In this document: positions 1 to 7,961 of the stretch, one piece after another | Numbering within the stretch: the stretch's first letter is position 1 | Layout: the number at the start of each line of letters is the position of its first letter | From: Vibrio aestuarianus | GTDB lineage: Bacteria; Pseudomonadota; Gammaproteobacteria; Enterobacterales; Vibrionaceae | Direction: 5' to 3' | NCBI RefSeq assembly: GCF_012395185.1 | Contig: NZ_JAAZTU010000043.1 | Coordinates: 1-33,968 of the forward strand | Length of the DNA stretch: 33,968 nucleotides | The notes under the pieces: generated by a model | Seen by the model: only the letters and a program-made list of their open reading frames with translations | Database searches by the model: none | Told to the model about the DNA's origin: nothing | Made by a program: the position numbers and the translations under genes

Positions 1-101
1 AATGCGGGGCTTTGTCATATCTGGAGTGTAGCAATGGTGTACTCGGAAGGGGCGGGGGTTCGGCTCTTTCAAACTCTGGCTCTTCACCGACCATATTAAA
101 G

Positions 102-126
102 GCCTCGCAGCAATGCGGGGCTTTGT
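102..126 (+). terminator. Terminator-like hairpin in repeat copy 1
   Basis: Arms GCCTCGCA (102-109) and TGCGGGGC (114-121) pair with one G-U and enclose a GCAA tetraloop of the GNRA type, followed by a short T run. This looks like a weak intrinsic terminator for transcription coming from the left. Confidence 0.5.
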
Positions 127-212
127 CATATCTGGAGTGTAGCAATGGTGTACTCGGAAGGGGCGGGGGTTCGGCTCTTTCAAACTCTGGCTCTTCACCG
201 ACCATATTAAAG

Positions 213-237
213 GCCTCGCAGCAATGCGGGGCTTTGT
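213..237 (+). terminator. Terminator-like hairpin in repeat copy 2
   Basis: Same hairpin as in the first copy: arms 213-220 and 225-232 with a GCAA loop, then CTTTGT. On the minus strand it is followed by CTTTAAT, so it could also stop transcripts of the TraB-family gene that ends at 265. Confidence 0.5.
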
Positions 238-264
238 CGTATCTGAAGTGTAGACATAGTGGGC

Positions 265-1125
265 TCAGAAATCGCAGTTGGCGGTTTGGCTTGTTGAAAG
301 CTGTTGAACTGCGAACCCCTTTGTTGTGAGTAAATCAAGTAAGTTGTGCTTGCCGATTAAGTGCAAAGTACCGACGACCACTAAATAGTTACCATCTTTA
401 TTAGGTAAAAAATAATCGGAGCTGAGCTTATCTGCCCATGCGTCATTTCTTTGAGTAATGAACGCCTCCACCATCTCCTCTGACATTTGTTCTAATTCTG
501 CAAACTGAACGAGTTTGTGTTGATCACCTGCACTCCAACTTTCAATTAAACAGTGTAAAACTTGCTCATTATTATCCCATTCATCCAGTATCGCGGTTAA
601 GAACTCTTTACCATCTTCTGGTTGATTGGCCAGTAAGTCTATCTGAAATTGCAGTTCTTCTAGGCTGAAAATGGGCTTGTTACTGGTCGTTGCTTTGTAC
701 ATCAGACGCATATCGACACCATTATCCGGTACATAGCCTAATAGGGACCATTGTGCTTGCTGTAATTGTAAAGCGGTTACCCAAGGTGGTGAGTATTTGA
801 GGTTGTCGGCGTTTAGTCCTAACTGTTTCGCAACTGTAACCAATAGCGACAGTTGCTGCGTATTGAGTACATCTTTAGATAAATGCTGTGTGGGAGGATA
901 GCTAATGCCTTCTGTTTTTCTCACGTCAGTTTCCATTACTAGCCCATCGCTATGTTCTAAAAACTGGGTTACCGCTTGAGGAAGAGGATACATAGATTCA
1001 TCACCTACATGTATCGACCCAACAATGAATAAAGTTTGATTCCCTTTTTTCGCCTGCCAATAAAGAGGCTCGGCGTTGATTATCATCGAAAAAAACAAAG
1101 AGAGCACTAACAGAAAATATTTCAC
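265..1125 (-). CDS. Secreted TraB/GumN-family protein
   Basis: 286 residues. A signal peptide is visible at residues 1-18 (hydrophobic LLVLSLFFSMII, cleavage near NA-EP), so the product is probably periplasmic. Two family signatures are present: GSIHVG near residues 36-41 and GTLHLIGKHNLLDLL close to the C-terminus. These are the histidine/glycine motifs of the TraB/GumN (TIKI-like) family, proposed to be metal-dependent proteases; activity in bacterial members is poorly established. The start is GTG at 1125: it is the only start that keeps the signal peptide, and the next in-frame Met falls inside the hydrophobic core. There is no strong Shine-Dalgarno. It converges on the tandem repeats at 1-257 and is divergent from the chitobiase gene. 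Function beyond the family is unknown. Confidence 0.85.
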   Translation of the reverse strand: MKYFLLVLSLFFSMIINAEPLYWQAKKGNQTLFIVGSIHVGDESMYPLPQAVTQFLEHSDGLVMETDVRKTEGISYPPTQHLSKDVLNTQQLSLLVTVAKQLGLNADNLKYSPPWVTALQLQQAQWSLLGYVPDNGVDMRLMYKATTSNKPIFSLEELQFQIDLLANQPEDGKEFLTAILDEWDNNEQVLHCLIESWSAGDQHKLVQFAELEQMSEEMVEAFITQRNDAWADKLSSDYFLPNKDGNYLVVVGTLHLIGKHNLLDLLTTKGFAVQQLSTSQTANCDF

Positions 1126-1566
1126 AGCTATTCGTCACGAAGGTTGCGTCAAAAACGTCACTTTAAAGTATTTTAACGATTTTTACTGCGCTAAGAGTTG
1201 AGGTTTCGATCACATTTCTAGCCCATCACCCATTTTTAGAAAATAGATAACAGAATGTGGTTGTGAACAGGATCACGAGACACTCGCCATTTAAAGCTCG
1301 ATTTCTGTGCGTTTATCCGCCAAAAACACGTTAAAAATGAACTTACAATTTTGACGTATCTACTAATTAATTGATTTATTTGGTTTTATGTTTTTTTGGA
1401 AATTGTGAAATTTGAAGCGGATCACCGGACATGGTTAATTATTTTACGCTTAGAAATAACTACTAGTATGTTGTTTACATTGTGTAAGAGCAGCCATTGG
1501 CTGACGTTTTTTTTTAAGTCCCTCATTTGGACTTTATTCCAGTCTATTAAGTGTAAGGTTAGTCAT
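1126..1566. other. Intergenic region between TraB-family gene and chitobiase
   Basis: 441 bases of AT-rich divergent promoter space. It holds a good CRP-like site at 1262-1277. An open frame runs upstream from the chitobiase start to 1396 but looks non-coding. No other gene or RNA is seen. A poor sigma-70-like element (TTGACG at 1353) is possible but not convincing. Confidence 0.6.
1262..1277 (+). promoter_or_regulatory. Possible CRP (cAMP receptor protein) site
   Basis: TGTGA-N6-TCACG matches 9 of the 10 conserved positions of TGTGA-N6-TCACA. It lies about 300 bases upstream of the chitobiase start and 137 bases upstream of the TraB-family start. Carbon-catabolite control of a chitin-use gene would be expected from known vibrio physiology; the assignment itself is inference. 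Confidence 0.45.
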
Positions 1567-4218
1567 ATGATTAAACGTAATTTGATCGCCGTTTCAGTCC
1601 TTGCCACCCTATCAGGGTGTTCAGTGTTTCAATCTTCAGAGCAGCAAGTCATCGATTCATTAGCCGATAATATCGATATCAAATATACCGTATTAACCAA
1701 CCATGGTGCTGATGAAGGTTTAGCTTGCCAAGATCTTGGTGCTGAATGGGCATCTTGTAATAAGGTGAATATGACACTGACTAATTATGGCGAGGCTGTA
1801 GATTCAAAAGACTGGGCTATCTATTTCCATAGTATCCGCCTTATTCTGGATGTCGAAAATGAGCAGTTTAAAATTACTCGCTTAACGGGTGATTTACATA
1901 AACTGGAACCGACAGACAAATTTGATGGGTTTGCCGCTGGAGAGGAAGTGGAACTTCCTTTAATTAGTGAATATTGGCAGTTGTTCGAAACTGACTTTAT
2001 GCCTGGCGCTTTTGTAAGTGGCCCTAATGCTGAGCCTAAGTTAATTGCCTCGCTCAATACTGAAGATACCGCTTCGTTTGTGCAAGGTTTAGAAGGAAAC
2101 AATATTAAGCGAACTGCTGGTGATAACAATGTTTTTGCAACGGCAATCACTCGCTTTGAAAAAAATAATGATGTTCATAGCAAAGATGTGTCCACTACGC
2201 TTATTCCGACACCCCTGCATACCGTTGTGGGACAAGGCTCGGTTGATTTAAGCCAAGGTTTGAAGGTTGTCGAAGAAGGCTTTGACTCTGCACAATACGC
2301 AGCATTAGTTTCTCGAGCGGATTTACTCGGTGTAAGTCTAAATGGGGAATTGCCAGTTAGCGTTAAAGTTGATGCGGCAGCATTTTCTGGGGATATGGCT
2401 AAATCGGGTGCGTATTCTTTAGATATTCAAAAGGATGGTATCGGCATTGAGGCTTTTGACCAAGCTGGTGCTTTCTATGCCGTTCAATCGATCTTTGGCT
2501 TGATTGATAGCCAAAATGAAAAGTCTTTGCCGGTGATAAGCATTCAAGATGCTCCACGGTTCGAGTACCGTGGCGTAATGGTTGATGTCGCTCGTAACTT
2601 CCATTCTAAGCAAGCTATTTTAGCCACCTTGGAGCAAATGGCTGCGTACAAAATGAATAAGCTACACCTACACTTGACTGATGATGAAGGTTGGCGTTTA
2701 GAAATTCCTGGGTTACCAGAGCTGACCGATATTGGTTCGAATCGTTGTTTTGACCTACAAGAGAAAAGCTGTTTACTTCCTCAACTTGGCTCGGGGCCAA
2801 CCTCGGATAACTTTGGTTCTGGATACTTTAGCAAGGCCGATTACATTGATATTTTGAAATATGCGAAGGCTCGCAATATTGAAGTGATTCCTGAAATTGA
2901 TATGCCAGCGCACGCTCGTTCGGCGGTAGTGTCGATGGAAGCACGCTTTGAGCGCCTAATGGAGCAAGGTAATGTGGAGGCGGCAAACGAATATCGCTTG
3001 ATGGATCCACAAGATACCTCCAATGTAACAACGGTTCAGTTCTACGATAAGCAAAGTTTTATCAATCCATGTATGGACTCATCAACTCGCTTTGTTGATA
3101 AGGTAATCTCTGAAGTAGCGGCAATGCACCAAGAAGCAGGCGCTCCACTCACTACATGGCACTTTGGTGGTGATGAAGCGAAGAATATTAAGCTAGGCGC
3201 TGGCTTACAAGATATTAATGCAGAAGACAAAGTGGCATGGAAAGGTAACATTGACTTATCTAAGCAAGATAAACCATTCCAACAGTCTCCACAGTGTCAG
3301 TCTTTGATCGCTGATGGTACTGTGAGCGACTTCGGTCATCTGCCAAGTCATTTTGCAGAGCAGGTATCTAAGATTGTGGCTGAAAAAGGCATCCCTAATT
3401 TCCAAGCATGGCAAGATGGTCTGAAATATAGTGAAGGTCCGGATGCGTTTGCCACAGAAGGTCAACGAGTAAACTTCTGGGACGTTCTGTACTGGGGTGG
3501 CACTTCATCAGTATACGATTGGTCAGCGAAAGGTTATGACGTCATTGTTTCTAACCCAGACTATGTCTATATGGATATGCCATACGAAGCCGACCCTAAA
3601 GAGCGGGGTTATTACTGGGCAACACGCGCCACGGATACGCGTAAGATGTTTGGTTTTGCACCGGAAAACATGCCACAAAATGCGGAAACGTCTTTAGACC
3701 GTGATGGCAACGGTTTTAGTGGTAAAGGTGAAGTTGAAGCGAAACCTTTCTATGGTTTGTCGGCACAATTGTGGTCTGAAACAGTACGCAATGACGAACA
3801 GTATGAATACATGGTCTTCCCGCGTGTACTTGCCGCTGCTGAACGTGCATGGCATAAGGCTGAGTGGGAAAATAACTACAAAGTTGGCGTTGAGTACTCA
3901 CAGCAGACTAATTTAGTGAATAAAACGCAACTTAACCAAGATTGGGTTCGTTTTGCCAATATTATTGGCCAACGCGAGTTAGCTAAGTTAGATAAAGCGG
4001 GCATTGAATACCGCCTTCCAGTCCCTGGTGCTAAAATTGAAGCGGGTCAGTTGGCAATGAATGTTCAATTCCCAGGAGTCGAATTACAATACTCTGTTGA
4101 TGGTGAAAGCTGGTTAGATTACGATGATTCAGCAAAACCTAAGGTTAACGGTGAGGTGTGGATTCGTTCGGTATCTACTAACGGTGAGCGTGTTAGCCGA
4201 GTCACCAGCATCAAATAG
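1567..4218 (+). CDS. chb: Chitobiase / beta-N-acetylhexosaminidase (GH20), lipoprotein
   Basis: 883 residues from the ATG at 1567, which has AAGG eight bases upstream. The open frame continues 57 codons further 5', but this start exposes a clean lipoprotein signal (MIKRNLIAV...LSGC, Cys18), so the enzyme is probably anchored to the outer membrane. The order is an N-terminal carbohydrate-binding (CHB_HEX) domain at about 30-180, a GH20 N-terminal region, a TIM-barrel catalytic domain starting near PRFEYRGVMVDVARNF, and a C-terminal Ig-like CHB_HEX_C domain. The catalytic Asp-Glu pair is in HFGGDEAKN (D536-E537). Length and layout match vibrio N,N'-diacetylchitobiase, which releases GlcNAc from chitobiose and short chitin oligomers. 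It is monocistronic, with a terminator directly after. It works in the same pathway as the chitoporin at 7962. Symbol follows the V. harveyi chb convention. Confidence 0.93.
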   Translation: MIKRNLIAVSVLATLSGCSVFQSSEQQVIDSLADNIDIKYTVLTNHGADEGLACQDLGAEWASCNKVNMTLTNYGEAVDSKDWAIYFHSIRLILDVENEQFKITRLTGDLHKLEPTDKFDGFAAGEEVELPLISEYWQLFETDFMPGAFVSGPNAEPKLIASLNTEDTASFVQGLEGNNIKRTAGDNNVFATAITRFEKNNDVHSKDVSTTLIPTPLHTVVGQGSVDLSQGLKVVEEGFDSAQYAALVSRADLLGVSLNGELPVSVKVDAAAFSGDMAKSGAYSLDIQKDGIGIEAFDQAGAFYAVQSIFGLIDSQNEKSLPVISIQDAPRFEYRGVMVDVARNFHSKQAILATLEQMAAYKMNKLHLHLTDDEGWRLEIPGLPELTDIGSNRCFDLQEKSCLLPQLGSGPTSDNFGSGYFSKADYIDILKYAKARNIEVIPEIDMPAHARSAVVSMEARFERLMEQGNVEAANEYRLMDPQDTSNVTTVQFYDKQSFINPCMDSSTRFVDKVISEVAAMHQEAGAPLTTWHFGGDEAKNIKLGAGLQDINAEDKVAWKGNIDLSKQDKPFQQSPQCQSLIADGTVSDFGHLPSHFAEQVSKIVAEKGIPNFQAWQDGLKYSEGPDAFATEGQRVNFWDVLYWGGTSSVYDWSAKGYDVIVSNPDYVYMDMPYEADPKERGYYWATRATDTRKMFGFAPENMPQNAETSLDRDGNGFSGKGEVEAKPFYGLSAQLWSETVRNDEQYEYMVFPRVLAAAERAWHKAEWENNYKVGVEYSQQTNLVNKTQLNQDWVRFANIIGQRELAKLDKAGIEYRLPVPGAKIEAGQLAMNVQFPGVELQYSVDGESWLDYDDSAKPKVNGEVWIRSVSTNGERVSRVTSIK

Positions 4219-4234
4219 CTTCCCCATTTAAATG

Positions 4235-4261
4235 AAAGCCTCCGATCTCCGGAGGCTTTTT
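4235..4261 (+). terminator. Bidirectional terminator between chitobiase and copG
   Basis: Arms GCCTCCG (4238-4244) and CGGAGGC (4250-4256) with a 5-base loop, flanked by AAA and TTTTT. It serves the chitobiase gene on + and, with TTTCATTT on the other strand, the converging copA-copG operon. Confidence 0.85.
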
Positions 4262-4285
4262 CGTTGATAGCTCTAAGATATAGGG

Positions 4286-4741
4286 CTAGTTGCCAGCGTG
4301 GTGTGAAAACTCAAACGCTTGCCCTTGTTCGTTGAACGCGTAAACCGAGTAAGCATCTTTTTTATTACCATGCTCCATACCTGGAGAACCGATCGGCATG
4401 CCCGGAACAGCTAAACCTTTAGCATTTTTCGGTGGGTTAGCAAGGAATGCTTTAATGTCATCGGCTGGGACATGGCCTTCAAAAATATAGCCATCAATAA
4501 CGGCGGTATGGCAAGAGGCTAGCTCTTGCGTAATGCCAAACTTTTGTTTGATGGGATTCATATTTTCATGTAGCTCTTCCTTGACGGTAAAGCCTTGCTG
4601 TTCCATATGTTTACTCCAATCACCGCAACAACCACAGTAAGGAGACTTATAATTAGTGACAGTTGCTGATGCGATAGCTTGAGCCGATAAGCTTGCCATC
4701 GCGAGTGTTAGCATCGTCATGGATAGTGTTTTTAGTTTCAT
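4286..4741 (-). CDS. copG: Periplasmic copper-resistance protein CopG (DUF411)
   Basis: 151 residues from ATG at 4741. A GTG two codons earlier would overlap the Shine-Dalgarno AGAGG, which sits five bases before the ATG, so the ATG is preferred. Signal peptide residues are about 1-24 (MKLKTLSMTMLTLAMASLSAQA). The mature protein opens with a thioredoxin-like Cys motif YCGCCGDW, later SCHTAV, GHVPADDIKAFL and VPGMPIGSPGME, all typical of DUF411. CopG homologues bind copper through the Cys residues and support copper tolerance in Vibrio and Pseudomonas. The gene begins two bases after the copA stop, so the two are co-transcribed and probably translationally coupled: CopA exports Cu(I) to the periplasm, where CopG would handle it. 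Confidence 0.88.
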   Translation of the reverse strand: MKLKTLSMTMLTLAMASLSAQAIASATVTNYKSPYCGCCGDWSKHMEQQGFTVKEELHENMNPIKQKFGITQELASCHTAVIDGYIFEGHVPADDIKAFLANPPKNAKGLAVPGMPIGSPGMEHGNKKDAYSVYAFNEQGQAFEFSHHAGN

Positions 4742-4743
4742 AA

Positions 4744-7461
4744 TCACCTCTGTGAAATAAAGGGCGTTTTAAATAGTCGTAAGCGATTGGCATTACTGAC
4801 TACCGTAATTGAAGAAAGTGCCATGGCCGCGCCTGCAACCACTGGGCTGAGTAAAAAGCCAAAAGCAGGGTAGAGAATGCCCGCCGCAATCGGGATCCCT
4901 AGCGAGTTATAGACAAAAGCTCCCAATAGATTCTGCTTCATATTTTTAATGGTGGCTTTGGATAGAGCGATAGCATTAACTACAGCCAATGGTGAAGAGT
5001 TCAACAGCGTCATTTGTGCGCTCTCAATCGCAACATCACTGCCGCTGCCCATTGCCATACCTATGTCGGCTTTGGCAAGTGCTGGCGCATCGTTAATACC
5101 ATCACCGACCATCGCTACCACTTGACCTTGTTTTTGTAGCTTATTGATATGTTGTGCTTTTTGTGCGGGCAGCACCTGAGCGATCACTTGTTTTATCCCT
5201 AATTGTTTTGCGATGGCATTAGCTACACTTTGAGTATCACCGGTAAGCATGACAGTGTGAATGCCCAGTTTCGTCAAAGCGGAGATAGCTTGAGCCGCCT
5301 CTTCTTTTATCGGGTCTGCAATGGCGATCATTCCTTTGATTTGATCATTAATGGTAATGATCATCGGAGTCCATGCCTTTGCAGCATAGCGTTTAATCGT
5401 TTCGTCAACGGGGGCGAGTGAAATCCCCAGCGACTGGATATGAGCAATTGAGGCGATGGTAATGCGCTCTCCTTGAACATTTGCACTTAGCCCTTTGCCT
5501 CTGAGGTTGGCAAATTGTTCAATCGACAGTGGTTGAATCGCGTGTTGCTTTGCGAACTGGCAAACCGCTTTCGCCAACGGGTGATCAGAATGTTGTTCAA
5601 TAGAATAGGCGATAGAGAGTAAGCGTTGCTTGTCGATTTCAAAAGTATCCACACTTTGAACGCTTGGTTTGCCTTGAGTTAGGGTACCGGTTTTGTCAAA
5701 GACAACGGTGGTTATTTTACTGGCTGACTGCAAGACATCGGCATCGCGAATTAATATGCCCATTTCAGCGGCTTTGCCGACTCCCACTGTAACCGACAGA
5801 GGTGTTGCTAACCCCAAAGCGCAAGGACAAGCGATAATTAACACCGTGGTTGCTACAACCAGCATATAACTTGCCTTGGGGTCAGGGCCAAACAGATACC
5901 AGGTAAAGGCTGAAAATAGGGCGATTAACACCACGATGGGGACAAATATGGCTGAAATTTGGTCTGCCAGTTTGGCTATTGCGGGTTTACTACTTTGTGC
6001 CTGGCGAACCATTTGGATAATTCGCGCCAGCATGGTTTGTGCACCAATGCCTGTTGCTTCAATGATTAAACTGCCGTCATTATTGATAGTGCCAGCGGAT
6101 ATGCCGTCTCCTTTGGTTTTTAGTACTGGAATTGGCTCTCCTGTGAGCATTGATTCATCAAGGTAGGACTCTCCTGCGAGCACTTTGCCATCAATAGGAG
6201 CCTTTTCTCCAGGCTTGATACGTAATTTCATGCCTAACTGAATAGTGCCAACGTCGATGGTTTTATCCCCTTGCTCTGTTATTAATGTCGCCTGTTGAGG
6301 TTGAAGGTTGATCAGTGCTTGCAAAGATTGGGTGGTTTTGGCTTTGGCTCTGGCTTCAATATAATGTCCGAGAGAAATTAAACCAATGATCATCGCACTA
6401 GCTTCAAAGTACACATGGCGAGAAGCAAGCGGAAACCAGTTGGGGACGATAATGACCAGCATCGAATAAATCCACGCAGCGCCAGTACCTAGTGCAACTA
6501 AGGTATCCATTGTGGCTCGGCGATGAGTTAGGGCCAGCCAAGCATTGCTGAAAAATTGGCGACCTGCGGTTGCCAACAACCCCAAGCAGAGTAAACCAAT
6601 CACTCCCCATAACCATTGATCAAGTGTCGATAGGATCATCATGTTACCGCCAGCAACACCCCAGCCCATGAGCGGAATACCGAGCATCAAACCAAGCCAA
6701 GCACTGCGTTGGTGGTGCTTCAGTGTTTCTTGTAATTGTTGTTGCTGCTTTTGCTGTTGTAATGCCGGGTCATCCATTTTTTCTGCGCGGTATCCGGCTT
6801 CTTTTACATTTTTAAGTAACTGTTGCACCAAGGCTTCATTTTGCGAAGAGATGGCAACCAATGCGCTTTGTTCGGCTAAATTTATTTGAGCTCGTTTGAC
6901 ACCTTTTACGGCTAATAAGGCTTTCTCTACGGAAGAGACGCAGCTAGCACAGGTCATGCCTTGGATCAGTAAGTGAATGCTTACTGTTGAAAAGTCTTCC
7001 ATCATATCAGGTTGTTTAGGTAGATTGGTGTTATCAACTGCTGTTGGTGCGCTTTGTTGTTCAGCTTCACGATTTTCTTTTTCTATAAGCGCTTGATAAC
7101 CGAGAGATGCTACTTGTTGTTGGATACTGGCAGCAGATAGGGTAGTCACTAGAGACAACTGTGTTTTAGTGACCAACAGGCGAGCGATTTGATCGGATGC
7201 TTTAAGCAGTGAAGTAAGTTTGTTCACACAACCACCGCAATTCAAACCTTGTAATTCAAATTCAAGATGATGACCGGCTTGATAGCCTAATGACTCGATT
7301 TCATCAATAAGTTCATCCAACGATGCTGACGTCGTCAGTTCAATCAATGTAGTGGTAAGCTGGTGGATATCTACATTGGCTTGCTGCTTTAACAGACGTT
7401 CTACTTTTTTAGCGCAGCCCATACATTTAAGACCGGCTAGCGGTATGCTGAAATGTTTCAT
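4744..7461 (-). CDS. copA: Cu(I)-exporting P1B-type ATPase CopA
   Basis: 905 residues. Three N-terminal heavy-metal-binding domains carry CMGC (C13/C16), CGGC (C75/C78) and CASC (C171/C174). The first two depart from the GMTC consensus. A Gln-rich linker spans about 235-245. The ATPase core has TGE (440-442) in the actuator domain, the CPC copper motif (545-547) in a membrane helix, DKTGT with phosphorylated D589, the HP dipeptide of SDHPLA (627-628) and GDGINDAP (787-793). The late membrane motifs YN (851-852) and MxxSS (880-884) fit Cu(I) specificity. It is an inner-membrane pump moving Cu(I) from cytoplasm to periplasm. It is first in an operon with copG, behind a CueR-type promoter. GGGGAT precedes the ATG as ribosome binding site. 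Confidence 0.96.
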   Translation of the reverse strand: MKHFSIPLAGLKCMGCAKKVERLLKQQANVDIHQLTTTLIELTTSASLDELIDEIESLGYQAGHHLEFELQGLNCGGCVNKLTSLLKASDQIARLLVTKTQLSLVTTLSAASIQQQVASLGYQALIEKENREAEQQSAPTAVDNTNLPKQPDMMEDFSTVSIHLLIQGMTCASCVSSVEKALLAVKGVKRAQINLAEQSALVAISSQNEALVQQLLKNVKEAGYRAEKMDDPALQQQKQQQQLQETLKHHQRSAWLGLMLGIPLMGWGVAGGNMMILSTLDQWLWGVIGLLCLGLLATAGRQFFSNAWLALTHRRATMDTLVALGTGAAWIYSMLVIIVPNWFPLASRHVYFEASAMIIGLISLGHYIEARAKAKTTQSLQALINLQPQQATLITEQGDKTIDVGTIQLGMKLRIKPGEKAPIDGKVLAGESYLDESMLTGEPIPVLKTKGDGISAGTINNDGSLIIEATGIGAQTMLARIIQMVRQAQSSKPAIAKLADQISAIFVPIVVLIALFSAFTWYLFGPDPKASYMLVVATTVLIIACPCALGLATPLSVTVGVGKAAEMGILIRDADVLQSASKITTVVFDKTGTLTQGKPSVQSVDTFEIDKQRLLSIAYSIEQHSDHPLAKAVCQFAKQHAIQPLSIEQFANLRGKGLSANVQGERITIASIAHIQSLGISLAPVDETIKRYAAKAWTPMIITINDQIKGMIAIADPIKEEAAQAISALTKLGIHTVMLTGDTQSVANAIAKQLGIKQVIAQVLPAQKAQHINKLQKQGQVVAMVGDGINDAPALAKADIGMAMGSGSDVAIESAQMTLLNSSPLAVVNAIALSKATIKNMKQNLLGAFVYNSLGIPIAAGILYPAFGFLLSPVVAGAAMALSSITVVSNANRLRLFKTPFISQR

Positions 7462-7493
7462 TGATAGATCCCCGAGTCATTCTATTACCGAGT

Positions 7494-7524
7494 AGCATAA
7501 ACCTTCCCTTAAGGGGAAGGTCAA
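7494..7524 (-). promoter_or_regulatory. CueR-type copper-responsive promoter of copA
   Basis: On the minus strand: -35 TTGACC (7519-7524), a 19-base spacer, -10 TATGCT (7494-7499). The long spacer holds the dyad ACCTTCCC-N4-GGGAAGGT. A 19-bp spacer with an ACCTTCC/GGAAGGT dyad is the hallmark of MerR-family CueR promoters, where Cu(I)-CueR untwists the DNA to activate. No cueR gene is in this window. Confidence 0.88.
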
Positions 7525-7961
7525 GCACTAACGTTATCCCGACAAAATCGTCAAATTGTGACTTTTTTATTCAATATGACGGCGAGTTTGTTGCGACTGA
7601 CTTCAAAGATATTTATAGATGTAAATAAAGTTCCGTAAATTTTGATCAATACGATGTTGATTGACTCACAAAACTGTCCTTAAAAACATAAATCACTATT
7701 ACTACATCTTATAAAAAGTTAATTTTAACGTTTTTTTGTTTTTATTTTTGTTTTAACTGCTTGTTTTTAATGGTTTTATATTTATTTGCTTTTGGTTATT
7801 TTGAAGTTTGTCAGAGAAATGTCTGCCCTATTTTTTGGAGAAAAAAAAGTTTGTCATATTGGCCCCGTCCATAAATGGTTCTCCAGATGATTCATATTCC
7901 TGTCCTGTATGAATTTGAATGGGGATAAAAAACTTAAAAATAATATATAGGGGTTTATCTT
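7525..7961. other. AT-rich intergenic region upstream of chitoporin
   Basis: 437 bases with no gene. Long T-rich runs (about 7730-7800) make it very AT-rich, possibly a curved or H-NS-bound promoter. A perfect 7-bp inverted repeat (ATTCATA 7890-7896, TATGAAT 7908-7914) lies in the likely leader. An AGGGG ribosome binding site sits eight bases before the chiP start. No convincing -35/-10 pair or CRP site was found. Confidence 0.6.

Larger units (their letters stand above)
1..257 (+). repeat. 111-bp tandem repeat, 2 perfect copies plus partial third, tRNA-like
   Basis: Positions 1-111 and 112-222 are identical. A third copy starts at 223 and decays after about 30 bases, just before the end of the converging gene at 265. 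The window starts inside the array, so more copies may lie upstream. Each unit contains GGGGGTTCGG, then CTCTTTCA, a near-duplicate CTCTTCA, and CACCGACCA. That resembles the T-arm, acceptor 3' strand and CCA of a proline tRNA, followed by a short spacer and a terminator-like hairpin. The 5' half lacks a matching CGGTGA acceptor strand, so it does not look like a functional tRNA. My reading (inference) is decayed tandem tRNA-Pro-like copies trailing a tRNA operon to the left. The open frame through the repeat exists only because 111 is divisible by 3. Confidence 0.75.

Noticed and set aside
1..257. CRISPR-like reading of the tandem repeats
   Set aside because: The units are 111 bp and directly adjacent, without unique spacers, and no cas gene is present.
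12..329. 105-codon open frame with a repeated peptide across the 111-bp repeats
   Set aside because: The frame stays open only because the unit is 37 codons long. It has no ribosome binding site, contains tRNA-like and terminator-like DNA, and runs into the converging TraB-family gene.
1396..1566. N-terminal extension of the chitobiase frame by 57 codons
   Set aside because: It would bury a clear lipoprotein signal and the ribosome binding site before 1567, and the extension has no recognisable signal sequence of its own.
7200..7300. Programmed frameshift in copA to make a small copper chaperone, as known in E. coli
   Set aside because: I looked for a CCCAAAG-type slippery heptamer after the first metal-binding domain and found none there.
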